Assembly (NCBI GenBank): GCA_017963875.1
Contig: JAGCTA010000418.1
Location: 1-8,478 of the forward strand
Length of the DNA stretch: 8,478 nucleotides
DNA from: Victivallales bacterium
Lineage (GTDB): Bacteria; Verrucomicrobiota; Lentisphaeria; Oligosphaerales; Oligosphaeraceae
Direction of reading: 5' to 3'
Shown in pieces: positions 1 to 7,004 of the stretch. Below the pieces are notes generated by a model. The model was not told the DNA's origin, did no database searches, and saw only the letters and a list, made by a program, of their open reading frames with translations. Made by a program: the position numbers and the translations under genes. Within the stretch, counting starts at the first letter, position 1. Each line of letters starts with the position of its first letter.

Positions 1-659
1 AGCACGAGATCGTTTTCACGCGCCAGTTTCTCAGCGGTTTTCACAAAATCCTTTTGCAGCACGCAAACGCCGCCCTCGCCCTGGATGCACTCGATCATGA
101 TGGCAGCGGGGGAATTTTCCATGACGCATTTCTCCAGCGCCGCGATGTCGTTCGGCGGGGTACTGACAAAGCCTGGCGTCAGTGGCTGGAACAACTCATG
201 GTAATGATCCTGGCCTGTGGCAGCCAGCGTCGTCAACGTGCGCCCATGGAAACTGTTCTGAAGGGTGATGATCGTATGATGCCCCGCACCTTTTTTGTCC
301 GACGCGTATTTGCGGGCGACCTTGATGGCGCATTCGTTGGCTTCCGCGCCTGAATTGCAGAAAAACACCTTCGACATGCCCGTGCGCTCGCAGAGCATCT
401 TCGCCAACTGGACACAAGGTTGCGTATAATAGAGATTGGATGTATGCTGGAGTTTTCCAAGTTGCGCCTTGACGGCATCGCTCCAGATATCATCGATGCA
501 TCCGAAGGAATTGACTCCGATGCCCGAACCCATGTCAATATATTCCTTTCCGTCAATCGCGGTCAGGATGGCTCCCTTTCCAGAAACCAATTCAACAGGG
601 AAACGGTTATATGTCCCTGCAACGTATTGTTTATCAAGTTCCTTGAATGAATCCGTCAT
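1..659 (-). CDS. argD: Acetylornithine aminotransferase ArgD, N-terminal 219 codons (cut by window edge)
   Basis: This is a PLP-dependent class III aminotransferase that interconverts N-acetylglutamate 5-semialdehyde and N-acetylornithine, using glutamate as amino donor, in cytoplasmic arginine synthesis. My reading of the minus strand begins MTDSFKELDKQYVAGTYNRF. It shows the PLP phosphate-binding motif NSGAEANE at residues 102-109, FHGRT at 137-141 and ECIQGEGG at 190-197. The family usually reads EP(I/V)QGEGG, so a Cys replaces the Pro. The catalytic lysine lies beyond the window, so activity cannot be judged. The start codon overlaps the argB stop in an ATGA arrangement, and AGGAG lies just upstream inside argB. 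This fixes the start and suggests translational coupling. The related enzymes succinylornithine or GABA transaminase are unlikely given the argCJB context. Confidence 0.96.
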   Translation of the reverse strand, partial: MTDSFKELDKQYVAGTYNRFPVELVSGKGAILTAIDGKEYIDMGSGIGVNSFGCIDDIWSDAVKAQLGKLQHTSNLYYTQPCVQLAKMLCERTGMSKVFFCNSGAEANECAIKVARKYASDKKGAGHHTIITLQNSFHGRTLTTLAATGQDHYHELFQPLTPGFVSTPPNDIAALEKCVMENSPAAIMIECIQGEGGVCVLQKDFVKTAEKLARENDLV

Positions 660-1528
660 TGTTCGTCTCCTGTAATCATGGTGCCCGCGCCTTCATCAGT
701 CAGCAATTCCATGAGGATGGAATGCGGGATGCGTCCGTCCATGATGATGACCTTGCGGACACCTGCGTCTATTGCCGTAATGCAGCACTCGATTTTCGGA
801 ATCATGCCACCAGAAATCGTCCCGTCGATGAGAAGTTCCTTCGCCTTCGATGCGGAGATTTCAGGGATAAGCGTGGATGGATCGTCTTTGTCCTTGAGCA
901 GGCCCGCAATATCGGTGAGCATGATAAGGCGTTCCGCGTGTAGCGCGCCCGCGACATACGCGGCAGCGGTGTCGCCGTTGATGTTGTACGGATGGCCGTC
1001 CTCTCCACAGCCGAGTGTGGAAATGACAGGCACGTAGCCTTTTTCCAGCAGGTCGATGACAGGTGCGATGTTCACCTTGGTAATTTTGCCCACATAGCCG
1101 AGTTTCGGGTCCTTGCAGACCGCCTCGATGAGATGCCCGTCCATGCCTGAGATGCCGATGGCGTGTGCGCCTTTCTTCTCCAGGCGCCCTACCAGGCTCT
1201 TGCCGATTTTGCCTGCCAGAACCATCTGGACGATTTCAACCGTTTCTTCGTCCGTCACGCGCAAGCCGTTGACAAACTCCGCCTTCTTCCCGAGTTTGTT
1301 CATCGTCTCGCTGATTTCAGGGCCGCCGCCGTGGACCAAGACAACTTTGACGCCGATGAGATGGAGCAGCGCGATGTCCTCCATGACCTGGTCCTTCAAC
1401 TGTTCGTCAACCATGGCATTGCCACCGTATTTGACGACGATGATTTTATTTGAATGCTGCCGAATATATGGGAGCGCCTCCGTGATGACCTGCGCCCGCT
1501 CGGCATTGGAAAATGATTTGTCATTCAT
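656..1528 (-). CDS. argB: Acetylglutamate kinase ArgB
   Basis: The enzyme phosphorylates N-acetylglutamate with ATP to N-acetylglutamyl 5-phosphate, the usual control point of the acetylated arginine pathway. The 290-residue protein shows the amino acid kinase fold: KYGGNAM at residues 33-39 with catalytic Lys33, HGGGP at 66-70, NINGDTAAA at 182-190 with Asp186, LTDIAGLL at 204-211 and SGGMIPKI at 239-246 with Lys245. About 25 residues precede the first strand, and the C-terminus carries H269 and the ELLTDEGAGTMI segment. In this family both traits go with the hexameric, arginine-inhibited class, so feedback inhibition by arginine is a fair inference. GAGGAA precedes the ATG at a normal distance. 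The stop overlaps the argD start, and 55 nt separate it from argJ. Confidence 0.98.
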   Translation of the reverse strand: MNDKSFSNAERAQVITEALPYIRQHSNKIIVVKYGGNAMVDEQLKDQVMEDIALLHLIGVKVVLVHGGGPEISETMNKLGKKAEFVNGLRVTDEETVEIVQMVLAGKIGKSLVGRLEKKGAHAIGISGMDGHLIEAVCKDPKLGYVGKITKVNIAPVIDLLEKGYVPVISTLGCGEDGHPYNINGDTAAAYVAGALHAERLIMLTDIAGLLKDKDDPSTLIPEISASKAKELLIDGTISGGMIPKIECCITAIDAGVRKVIIMDGRIPHSILMELLTDEGAGTMITGDEQ

Positions 1529-1583
1529 TGTTTCTGTTCCTCTGTTTCCTCGTGATGACTCAAACGAATGGTCGCAGGCTGTC

Positions 1584-2804
1584 TCAGGTACGATAATCGC
1601 CGTTGATTTTCACATAATCGTAGGTCAGATCGCAGCCCCAGGCGGTCGCCTCGATCGGCCCGTCCCCAAGGCTGACGAGAATTTCGATTTCCTTCTGCTT
1701 CAACACTTCGGAGGCCTTCTCCTCCGAAAACGGCACGCCCGCGCCGTTCCTGCAAACGGTGACGGTTCCAGCCGTTGAACGAAAATCGACGCCGACCTTG
1801 TCAACGTCCACAGCGGCGCCGCTGTATCCGATGGCGCAGAGGACACGTCCCCAGTTGGCGTCCGCACCAAACATCGCCGCCTTCAGCAAACTTGAACAGA
1901 TGACGCTCTTGGCGACGGTACGCGCCGTCGCCAAATCATTCGCGCCGCTTACCTTGCACTCCAGAAGTTTCGTCGCGCCCTCGCCGTCACCCGCGATCAT
2001 GCGGCAGAGATGGACGGTCACCGTGTTCAGCGCCGTCATGAACGCGCTGAAATCCGCGCCTTCCGCTGTGATTTCCGCATTGCCCGCCATGCCGTTCGCG
2101 AGGATGCTCACCATGTCGTTTGTCGAAGTATCGCCGTCAATGCTGAGCATGTTGAACGTTGAAGCGATGTCGCCCTTGAGTGCCTTTGAAAGCATCTCTG
2201 GGGCGATGGCGACGTCCGTGGTGATGAACACGAGCATCGTCGCCATGTTCGGATGAATCATGCCGCTGCCCTTTGCGATACCGCCAAGACGACACGTCTT
2301 TCCGCCGACGGTGAACTCGACGGCGACGGATTTCATCTGCGTATCCGTCGTCATGATGCCCTCAGCGGCGACAGCACTGCCGTCATCAGAAAGCCCTTCC
2401 ACAAGTGCAGGAATGCCTTCTGCAATCGGCGTCAAGTCCAGCGGCTGCCCGATGACGCCTGTCGAAGCAACGATGATGTCATCCGCAGGGATGCCGAGTT
2501 TTGCCGACAGGCATTCGCAGGTACGCGTCGCAATCTCGACGCCGTCCGCATTGCACGTATTGGCATTACCACTGTTGCAGATAACCGCCTGTGCATGGCC
2601 GTCGGCCAGATGCGCCTTTGTCACTGCAATAGGCGCGCCTTTGACGAGGTTTTTCGTATAGACCGCCGCAGCCGAGGCACGGCATTCGCTGACAATCAGT
2701 GACAAGTCACGTTTCGTGCGGTTCTTGCGGATGCCACAGCGCACACCATTCGCCTTGAAGCCCTTTGCGGCGCAAATGCCGCCGTCAATCAGTTTAATGG
2801 ACAT
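1584..2804 (-). CDS. argJ: Glutamate N-acetyltransferase / amino-acid N-acetyltransferase ArgJ
   Basis: ArgJ moves the acetyl group from N-acetylornithine to glutamate, giving ornithine and recycling N-acetylglutamate. Bifunctional members also use acetyl-CoA. The 406-residue length is normal. Visible family motifs are NSGNAN (77-82), STGVIG (114-119), KGSGMIHPNMATML (178-191), SIDGDTSTND (221-230), GDGEGATK (272-279), FGADANWGR (312-320) and the typical C-terminal ending YVKINGDYRT. In the family the precursor cleaves itself before the Thr of ATML, here Thr189, which becomes the N-terminal nucleophile of the beta chain. AAGGA sits 7 nt before the ATG, and only 24 nt separate it from argC. 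Whether it is mono- or bifunctional cannot be read from sequence. No argA-type synthase is in the window, but that does not exclude one elsewhere. Confidence 0.98.
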   Translation of the reverse strand: MSIKLIDGGICAAKGFKANGVRCGIRKNRTKRDLSLIVSECRASAAAVYTKNLVKGAPIAVTKAHLADGHAQAVICNSGNANTCNADGVEIATRTCECLSAKLGIPADDIIVASTGVIGQPLDLTPIAEGIPALVEGLSDDGSAVAAEGIMTTDTQMKSVAVEFTVGGKTCRLGGIAKGSGMIHPNMATMLVFITTDVAIAPEMLSKALKGDIASTFNMLSIDGDTSTNDMVSILANGMAGNAEITAEGADFSAFMTALNTVTVHLCRMIAGDGEGATKLLECKVSGANDLATARTVAKSVICSSLLKAAMFGADANWGRVLCAIGYSGAAVDVDKVGVDFRSTAGTVTVCRNGAGVPFSEEKASEVLKQKEIEILVSLGDGPIEATAWGCDLTYDYVKINGDYRT

Positions 2805-2828
2805 TGTTATTCCTTTATGTTTAGTTAG

Positions 2829-3755
2829 TTATTTTGAGAGTTTCAGTCCCAGCGTCTCGTCAACGCCTAGCAGGATGTTCATGTTCTGGATTGCCGCGCC
2901 CGAAGCGCCCTTGCCGAGATTGTCGAAGCGCGCCGTCAAGATGATTCGCTCGTCATTTCCCGCGACGGAGACCTGAATGTCGTCGTAGCCAGACAAAGCG
3001 CCAGCGGAGAGGAATCCCGCCTCGTCCGCAGGGTCATCAAAATGCACCAAAGGCGTCGTGTAGAGTTCCCGATAGGCGTTCTTGATGTCTTCGATTGAGC
3101 CGTTTATCTGCTTGGCGAACAACGGCACCGTCACTTCCATGCCGCTGTAGAAATCACCGACAATTGGACAGAAGACAGGCGCATTCTCCAGCCCGCAGAC
3201 AACGGCCATTTCAGGCAGATGCTTGTGAGACTGCGAAATGCCGTACTGACGCGGCGCATCCAGCAGTGGACTACGCCCCTCGGCTGCCTCGTATTCCGCA
3301 ATCATCTTCTTGCCGCCGCCTGAATAACCCGTCAGCGAGAAGCAGGTCAAGGCCGCCGTCTTCGGCAGAATTCCCGCATGAACCAAGGGCGCGACAAGCG
3401 CAATGAAGCCGCTGGCGTGGCAGCCAGGATTCGCGATGCGGCGAGACGCCGCGATTTTCGCACGCTGGCCTGGCAGTTCGGGGAAGCCGTATGCCCAGCC
3501 ATCGGCTGTGCGATGCGCCGTCGATGTATCAATGACTGCAGTATCGCCTTCTATCATCGAAACCGCTTCTTTTGCGGCTGCGTCGGGAAGGCACAGGAAC
3601 GCGATGTCCGCGGAATTGATCGCATCCTTTCGGGCGGCATTGTCCTTGCGCACTTCATCGGAAAGAATTATCAATTCGAGGTCTCGTCGTTCTGCGAGAC
3701 GCTCGTGGATTCTAAGTCCCGTTGTCCCTGCACTGCCATCAATGAACACTTTCAT
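2829..3755 (-). CDS. argC: N-acetyl-gamma-glutamyl-phosphate reductase ArgC, short (type 2) form
   Basis: The enzyme reduces N-acetylglutamyl 5-phosphate with NADPH to the 5-semialdehyde, the step between ArgB and ArgD. At 308 residues it matches the shorter type-2 family rather than the roughly 340-residue type 1. The N-terminus has the dinucleotide-binding loop GSAGTTGLRI (7-16). The catalytic site is NPGCHASGF with Cys112, followed by LTGYSGGGK (141-149), HKHLPE (177-182) and DNLGKGASGAAIQN (278-291). The start follows AGGAG at a rather long spacing of about 12 nt. It is the first arg gene in transcription order, 56 nt after the beta-helix gene. No clear sigma70 promoter is visible in that spacer, so transcription may read in from upstream or start within the upstream gene. 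Confidence 0.97.
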   Translation of the reverse strand: MKVFIDGSAGTTGLRIHERLAERRDLELIILSDEVRKDNAARKDAINSADIAFLCLPDAAAKEAVSMIEGDTAVIDTSTAHRTADGWAYGFPELPGQRAKIAASRRIANPGCHASGFIALVAPLVHAGILPKTAALTCFSLTGYSGGGKKMIAEYEAAEGRSPLLDAPRQYGISQSHKHLPEMAVVCGLENAPVFCPIVGDFYSGMEVTVPLFAKQINGSIEDIKNAYRELYTTPLVHFDDPADEAGFLSAGALSGYDDIQVSVAGNDERIILTARFDNLGKGASGAAIQNMNILLGVDETLGLKLSK

Positions 3756-3784
3756 GGATTGTATTGTCTCCTAGGTTTTGCAGA

Positions 3785-3807
3785 TGTGCGACGCACACCA
3801 TTATGGT
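3785..3807. promoter_or_regulatory. Two abutting palindromes in the spacer before argC (possible operator)
   Basis: The plus strand reads TGTGCG-A-CGCACA at 3785-3797, directly joined to ACCAT-T-ATGGT at 3797-3807. The two are perfect inverted repeats with 6-bp and 5-bp arms and single-base centres, sharing base 3797. No T-run follows on the transcribed strand, so a terminator is unlikely. The place, just upstream of the argC ribosome site, suits an operator or leader structure. I do not recognise a known arginine-repressor (ARG) box. Function is inferred from position only. Confidence 0.35.
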
Positions 3808-3811
3808 AAAA

Positions 3812-5800
3812 CTACTGCAGAACTGGCACCAGTTCGGGGGCATTCGCCATATACGGTGGAATCTGGACGAGGACGATTTCGAGGTCCTCCAGGCGAATCG
3901 TCGATGGGCGCATGATTTTCAGAAGCCAAACGCCTGGCTTGGAATTGTCAATCGGGATTTCCGTGAACATGCAGATGTCCTCGCCCTTGTAGACGACGTT
4001 GCCTGCAGGATCGAACACCTTGGCGTTGACGCCTTCCATCGTTCCGTCGCCTTGCAGACGAACGCAGGAACTCTTGAGCCCCGCGGGGAGGTAGAAATAG
4101 AAGTCACCCGTCGTGTGGATCACGTTGAATTCATGGTTGTCAGGCAGGTAGACACCCGCAGGAACGCTGCATTTGTCAATGGACGCCGTGTTGTTCTCGA
4201 CGAATATCTCGACCTTAAGGATGCCACCCTCTTCCGCCACAAACGAGAAGTCCTTCGTGGTGTTGAAATTGACCGAACCGAGTTCGACCTTCTTGCCTGA
4301 AGGATAGATGAGTGTCGCAGGATGCGCCTTGCCACGATTCTTGATCAGTTGTTCATAATGCAACGTCAAATCGACCTTTTCGCCTTTGGTCGCATACAGC
4401 CAGAACGTGCCGTTGTGGCGGATTTTCACATCAGGCAATGCAGTGACCTTGGCGACTGCGGGCTTCAACTGTGAATCGAACTTGTGGCAGAACGGCCCGT
4501 CTGGATAATAGCGATGCGGGAAATAACGCTTGAGGAAAGCCTTGTCAACAGTGATGTCCTCTCTCTTCCCCGCGCAATTGCGCGTGACCGTGCCCTTGAT
4601 GTGGTAATTTTCATAGCCAACGCAGCCAAGGTCGTTGACTCCCAGCCAGGGAAGGTCCAGGTTCTGGTCGACAGTGAGGTTGTTCAGCGTGACCGTCGTG
4701 CCCAGCCCTTTCGTCGGCGAGGCTTTGATGGCTAATATCACTGGCAGGCCTCTGCTGTCATTCATCTTGACCGTTGTATTCTCAAAGGTGAAATTCATCT
4801 GATGGCCCGCATGGACATTCAGGTCAATGCCTTTCGACGTGTCCGTGGTAATCGTGCAGTTCTTGACGACGACATCCCCTGCGACAGGCGCCGTCTCGCC
4901 ATATAGGTTCAGCGAACTGAAGCGAAACGCCTCTCGGTTGCCGCCGTTGACGACGCAGTTCTCGAACAGGAAGGACATCTTGCCGACGCGCGGTGTGTCC
5001 ATTCGTGGAGTCCAGAACGTGACTGCCGCGCCTTGGTTGCCTTCGACGACGCAGTTGCGCATCACGCAGTCGATCATCGGCTCGAACGGCTCGTTCGGCT
5101 CGAAGTCGATGCCCGCCATCGGCGCCGTGCCGCTCGTGTTCGTCAGCCGTGTGTTCTCTATCAGCAATCCGATGACGGAGATAATGCTGATTCCCTGGCG
5201 GTGATGGCGGTCACAGATGCAGTCCAGTATCTTGATGTTGCGCGGATGCTTCTCGGGACTGCTGTTCGATGCGGACACATACACGCCGTCGCCACCCGAA
5301 TCCGTCATCAGCATGTTCTTGACGGTGACGTTGTCCGAACTGAGAATCCGAACCGTATGGCGCCATTCCGCCTTGCGGTACGGTGCCTGCTGATAATCGC
5401 ACTTCCACATCCGCAGGACACCCTTCTCGCCTATGCCGACGATAGTGACGTTGTTCTGCCCCTCAATGGTGATGAGGCTGTCGTTCGTGCCCATGTATTC
5501 GCCGCGCTTTGCGAGGAACTCCGCGCCGTTCTCGAACTGGAGCGTCATATCACTGTGCAACTTGACAGGCTTCGTGACCCACGGCGTCGCCATCTTGTCA
5601 ACGATGATGGTATTTGCCTTGGAAACAAGCGCCTCTTGGATGATCGCCGTGCTGTCTGCCTCGTCGAATCCCCACCAGGACAGTCTGGCTTCCTTCAATT
5701 CGCCTCGCGCCACCTGGTCGATCTTCGCCTGATTCCGCCCGACGGCGGCCCAAATTGCTAGACATGACAACAACGCTGCCATGAACAGTTGTCTTTTCAT
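3812..5800 (-). CDS. Secreted right-handed parallel beta-helix protein, pectate-lyase-like; probable polysaccharide-active enzyme
   Basis: The 662-residue protein starts with a Sec-type signal peptide: a basic MKRQ followed by a hydrophobic stretch to about residue 20. GFDEADSTAIIQEAL (44-58) resembles the entry segment of Pectate_lyase_3-like domains. From about 80 to 400 there are repeated short strand-turn units such as ITIEGQNNVTIVG, NVTVKNMLM, NIKILDCIC, FLFENCVVNGG, VVVKNCTI and FTFENTTVKM, the hallmark of a parallel beta-helix. Candidate active-site stretches are SGGDGVYVSAS (168-178), DRHHRQGISI (197-206) and GIDFEPNEP (230-238). Residues from about 455 on look like one or two beta-sandwich domains. 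The exact substrate and CAZy family are not clear. It could be a lyase, hydrolase, epimerase or adhesin. AAAGGAA lies 8 nt before the ATG, and a strong promoter lies upstream. Confidence 0.8.
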   Translation of the reverse strand: MKRQLFMAALLSCLAIWAAVGRNQAKIDQVARGELKEARLSWWGFDEADSTAIIQEALVSKANTIIVDKMATPWVTKPVKLHSDMTLQFENGAEFLAKRGEYMGTNDSLITIEGQNNVTIVGIGEKGVLRMWKCDYQQAPYRKAEWRHTVRILSSDNVTVKNMLMTDSGGDGVYVSASNSSPEKHPRNIKILDCICDRHHRQGISIISVIGLLIENTRLTNTSGTAPMAGIDFEPNEPFEPMIDCVMRNCVVEGNQGAAVTFWTPRMDTPRVGKMSFLFENCVVNGGNREAFRFSSLNLYGETAPVAGDVVVKNCTITTDTSKGIDLNVHAGHQMNFTFENTTVKMNDSRGLPVILAIKASPTKGLGTTVTLNNLTVDQNLDLPWLGVNDLGCVGYENYHIKGTVTRNCAGKREDITVDKAFLKRYFPHRYYPDGPFCHKFDSQLKPAVAKVTALPDVKIRHNGTFWLYATKGEKVDLTLHYEQLIKNRGKAHPATLIYPSGKKVELGSVNFNTTKDFSFVAEEGGILKVEIFVENNTASIDKCSVPAGVYLPDNHEFNVIHTTGDFYFYLPAGLKSSCVRLQGDGTMEGVNAKVFDPAGNVVYKGEDICMFTEIPIDNSKPGVWLLKIMRPSTIRLEDLEIVLVQIPPYMANAPELVPVLQ

Positions 5801-5854
5801 GAGAGTTTCCTTTGTGATTTGTTAACTGTTTTTCAGTTTCAGGAACAATACCTT

Positions 5855-5871
5855 CATATATACTATATATG
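5855..5871. promoter_or_regulatory. Perfect 17-bp palindrome over the -10 region of the beta-helix gene
   Basis: The sequence CATATATACTATATATG has 8-bp arms around a single central C. It covers the proposed -10 hexamer of the beta-helix gene, where a bound repressor would block RNA polymerase. A second, wider pair, GGAACA at 5842-5847 and TGTTCC at 5870-5875, flanks the same region but has a different centre. AT-rich alternating sequence makes chance palindromes more likely, so the operator role is tentative. Confidence 0.35.
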
Positions 5872-5889
5872 TTCCCCTCGCTTTCTCAA
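5862..5889 (-). promoter_or_regulatory. Sigma70-like promoter for the beta-helix gene
   Basis: On the minus strand TTGAGA (5889-5884, 5 of 6 to TTGACA) is followed after 16 nt by TATAGT (5867-5862, 5 of 6 to TATAAT). The start of transcription would fall near 5855, giving a leader of about 55 nt. That leader contains a small hairpin, AACTG-TTTTT-CAGTT on the plus strand at 5824-5838. Confidence 0.6.
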
Positions 5890-5953
5890 GGGCGTGCAAC
5901 TTTGCTTCTCATGCTTTCTCGTTCATCGGCAGTTTTTTTCATCCCATTCTGCA

Positions 5954-5983
5954 TGACAAAATTCTTTCACGCATTACATTATG
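5954..5983 (+). promoter_or_regulatory. Candidate sigma70-like promoter for nagB
   Basis: ATGACA (5954-5959, 5 of 6 to consensus) and CATTAT (5978-5983, 4 of 6) are 18 nt apart. Transcription would start near 5990 and give a leader of about 95 nt that contains the hairpin at 6002-6042. It is weaker than the divergent promoter, and its assignment is less certain. Confidence 0.4.
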
Positions 5984-6001
5984 GAATAGTCTAATAACAG
6001 A

Positions 6002-6042
6002 CGGTCAGCCCTCGCGTCGGACGGCGCGGGGCAATGACACCG
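6002..6042 (+). promoter_or_regulatory. Long imperfect hairpin in the nagB leader
   Basis: By eye, CGGT (6002-6005) pairs with ACCG (6039-6042), CA (6006-6007) with TG (6035-6036), and GCCC (6008-6011) with GGGC (6029-6032). CGCGTC (6013-6018) pairs with GGCGCG (6023-6028), allowing one T·G wobble, around a GGAC loop. This gives 16 pairs with a bulged T6012 and small bulges on the 3' side. It ends 43 nt before the nagB start and leaves the ribosome site free. No U-run follows, so it is not a terminator. I cannot match it to a known riboswitch. mRNA stability or protein binding are possible roles. Confidence 0.45.
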
Positions 6043-6085
6043 CCTTTCAAATGTTACACGTCCAGGAAAAGAAGGAAAAAGCGAC

Positions 6086-6874
6086 ATGAAGGTCATTATC
6101 CAGCAAGATTACGACAAGATGTGCGAATGGGCAGCCAACCATATCATGGCGGCAATCAACAGCCACAAGGGCAACAAGCCTTTCGTGCTCGGATTACCCA
6201 CTGGCTCCTCTCCGCTTGGCGTCTATAAACGCCTCATCGCAGCCAACAAGGCAGGCAAAGTCACATTCAAAAACGTCATCACATTCAACATGGACGAATA
6301 CGTCGGACTGCCGCGCGAACATCACGAGAGTTACTGGTTCTTCATGCACGACAATTTCTTCAACCACATTGACATCCCAGCCGCGAACATCAACATCCTC
6401 AACGGCATGGCACCCGACCTCGAAGCCGAATGCGCGAACTACGAGAAGAAAATCGCCGCTTGCGGCGGCATCGACCTATTCCTTGGCGGTTCTGGCGTTG
6501 ACGGACACATCGCCTTCAATGAGCCATTTACATCGCTGAGTTCCCGCACTGGCGTCCGCGACCTCACGGAAGACACGCGCATCGTCAACTCCCGCTTCTT
6601 CGACAACGACCCCTCGCAGGTCCCCGCGAAGGCCCTCTCCGTCGGCGTCGGAACCGTGACCGACTCACGCGAAGTGCTGCTTCTCATTAGCGGCCACAAC
6701 AAGGCACGCGCCCTGAAGGAATGCGTTGAAGGCGGCGTCAACCAGATGTGGACCATCTCCGCGCTGAATATGCATAACAACGCCTATATCGCGTGCGATG
6801 AACTCGCCTGCGGCGAACTCCGCGTCGATACCTACAAATACTTCCTCGACGTCTATAAGAGCGAACGCCTCTGA
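6086..6874 (+). CDS. nagB: Glucosamine-6-phosphate deaminase NagB
   Basis: NagB converts glucosamine 6-phosphate to fructose 6-phosphate and ammonia, the last step of amino-sugar use. The 262-residue protein follows the long E. coli-type form closely. It shows LGLPTGSSP (35-43), TFNMDEYVGLP (66-76), GVDGHIAFNEP (137-147) and VNQMWTISAL. Asp70, Asp139, His141 and Glu146 correspond to the catalytic Asp72, Asp141, His143 and Glu148 of E. coli NagB as I recall it. At the allosteric GlcNAc6P site, E. coli Arg158 aligns with Gly156, Lys160 with Arg158 and Ser151 with Thr149, so activation may be altered or lost. GAAGGA precedes the ATG. The gene is divergent from the beta-helix gene and ends at a terminator. 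No nagA is in the window. Confidence 0.98.
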   Translation: MKVIIQQDYDKMCEWAANHIMAAINSHKGNKPFVLGLPTGSSPLGVYKRLIAANKAGKVTFKNVITFNMDEYVGLPREHHESYWFFMHDNFFNHIDIPAANINILNGMAPDLEAECANYEKKIAACGGIDLFLGGSGVDGHIAFNEPFTSLSSRTGVRDLTEDTRIVNSRFFDNDPSQVPAKALSVGVGTVTDSREVLLLISGHNKARALKECVEGGVNQMWTISALNMHNNAYIACDELACGELRVDTYKYFLDVYKSERL

Positions 6875-6898
6875 TTTCGAGAAAGTTCTGAATTCTCC

Positions 6899-6932
6899 AA
6901 CGCCCCTGGAAATTTCCTGGGGCGTTATTTTT
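6899..6932 (+). terminator. Rho-independent terminator of nagB
   Basis: AACGCCCC (6899-6906) pairs perfectly with GGGGCGTT (6919-6926). The interior adds a GGAA/TTCC stem after a T-T mismatch, and ATTTTT follows directly. It lies 25 nt after the nagB stop. There is no T-run on the opposite side, so it should act on nagB only. Confidence 0.9.
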
Positions 6933-6956
6933 ATGGAAAACAAGTGATGCTCCCTG

Positions 6957-6979
6957 AAAAAAGACGTGGCCCCTAGCCA
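6957..6979 (-). terminator. Weak candidate terminator for the ATPase gene
   Basis: On the minus strand TGGC-TAGGG-GCCA (6979-6967) is a short 4-bp hairpin, followed after four bases (CGTC) by six T residues (6962-6957). It lies 25 nt past the ATPase stop. The stem is short, so efficiency is doubtful, but the T-run and place fit. Confidence 0.3.
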
Positions 6980-7004
6980 TTTGTGGAAAACAGCACTGGC
7001 GCTT

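Noticed and set aside
1113..1778. Long open frame of 221 codons on the plus strand
   Set aside because: It lies antisense across argB and the end of argJ, both of which have complete family motifs.
3764..4300. Open frame of 178 codons on the plus strand
   Set aside because: It is antisense to the C-terminal part of the beta-helix gene, and its product resembles no family I know.
5033..5761. Long open frame of 242 codons on the plus strand
   Set aside because: It is antisense to the beta-helix gene and has no recognisable family features. The opposite frame has a signal peptide, beta-helix repeats, a promoter and a ribosome site.
6002..6042. glmS-type ribozyme or known riboswitch before nagB
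   Set aside because: The element is a single hairpin of about 41 nt without the pseudoknotted core of the glmS ribozyme, and glmS precedes a synthase, not a deaminase.
5801..6085. Small gene in the divergent intergenic region
   Set aside because: The only open frame begins at 6034, overlaps the nagB start in another frame and gives an Arg/Lys-rich peptide without family features.
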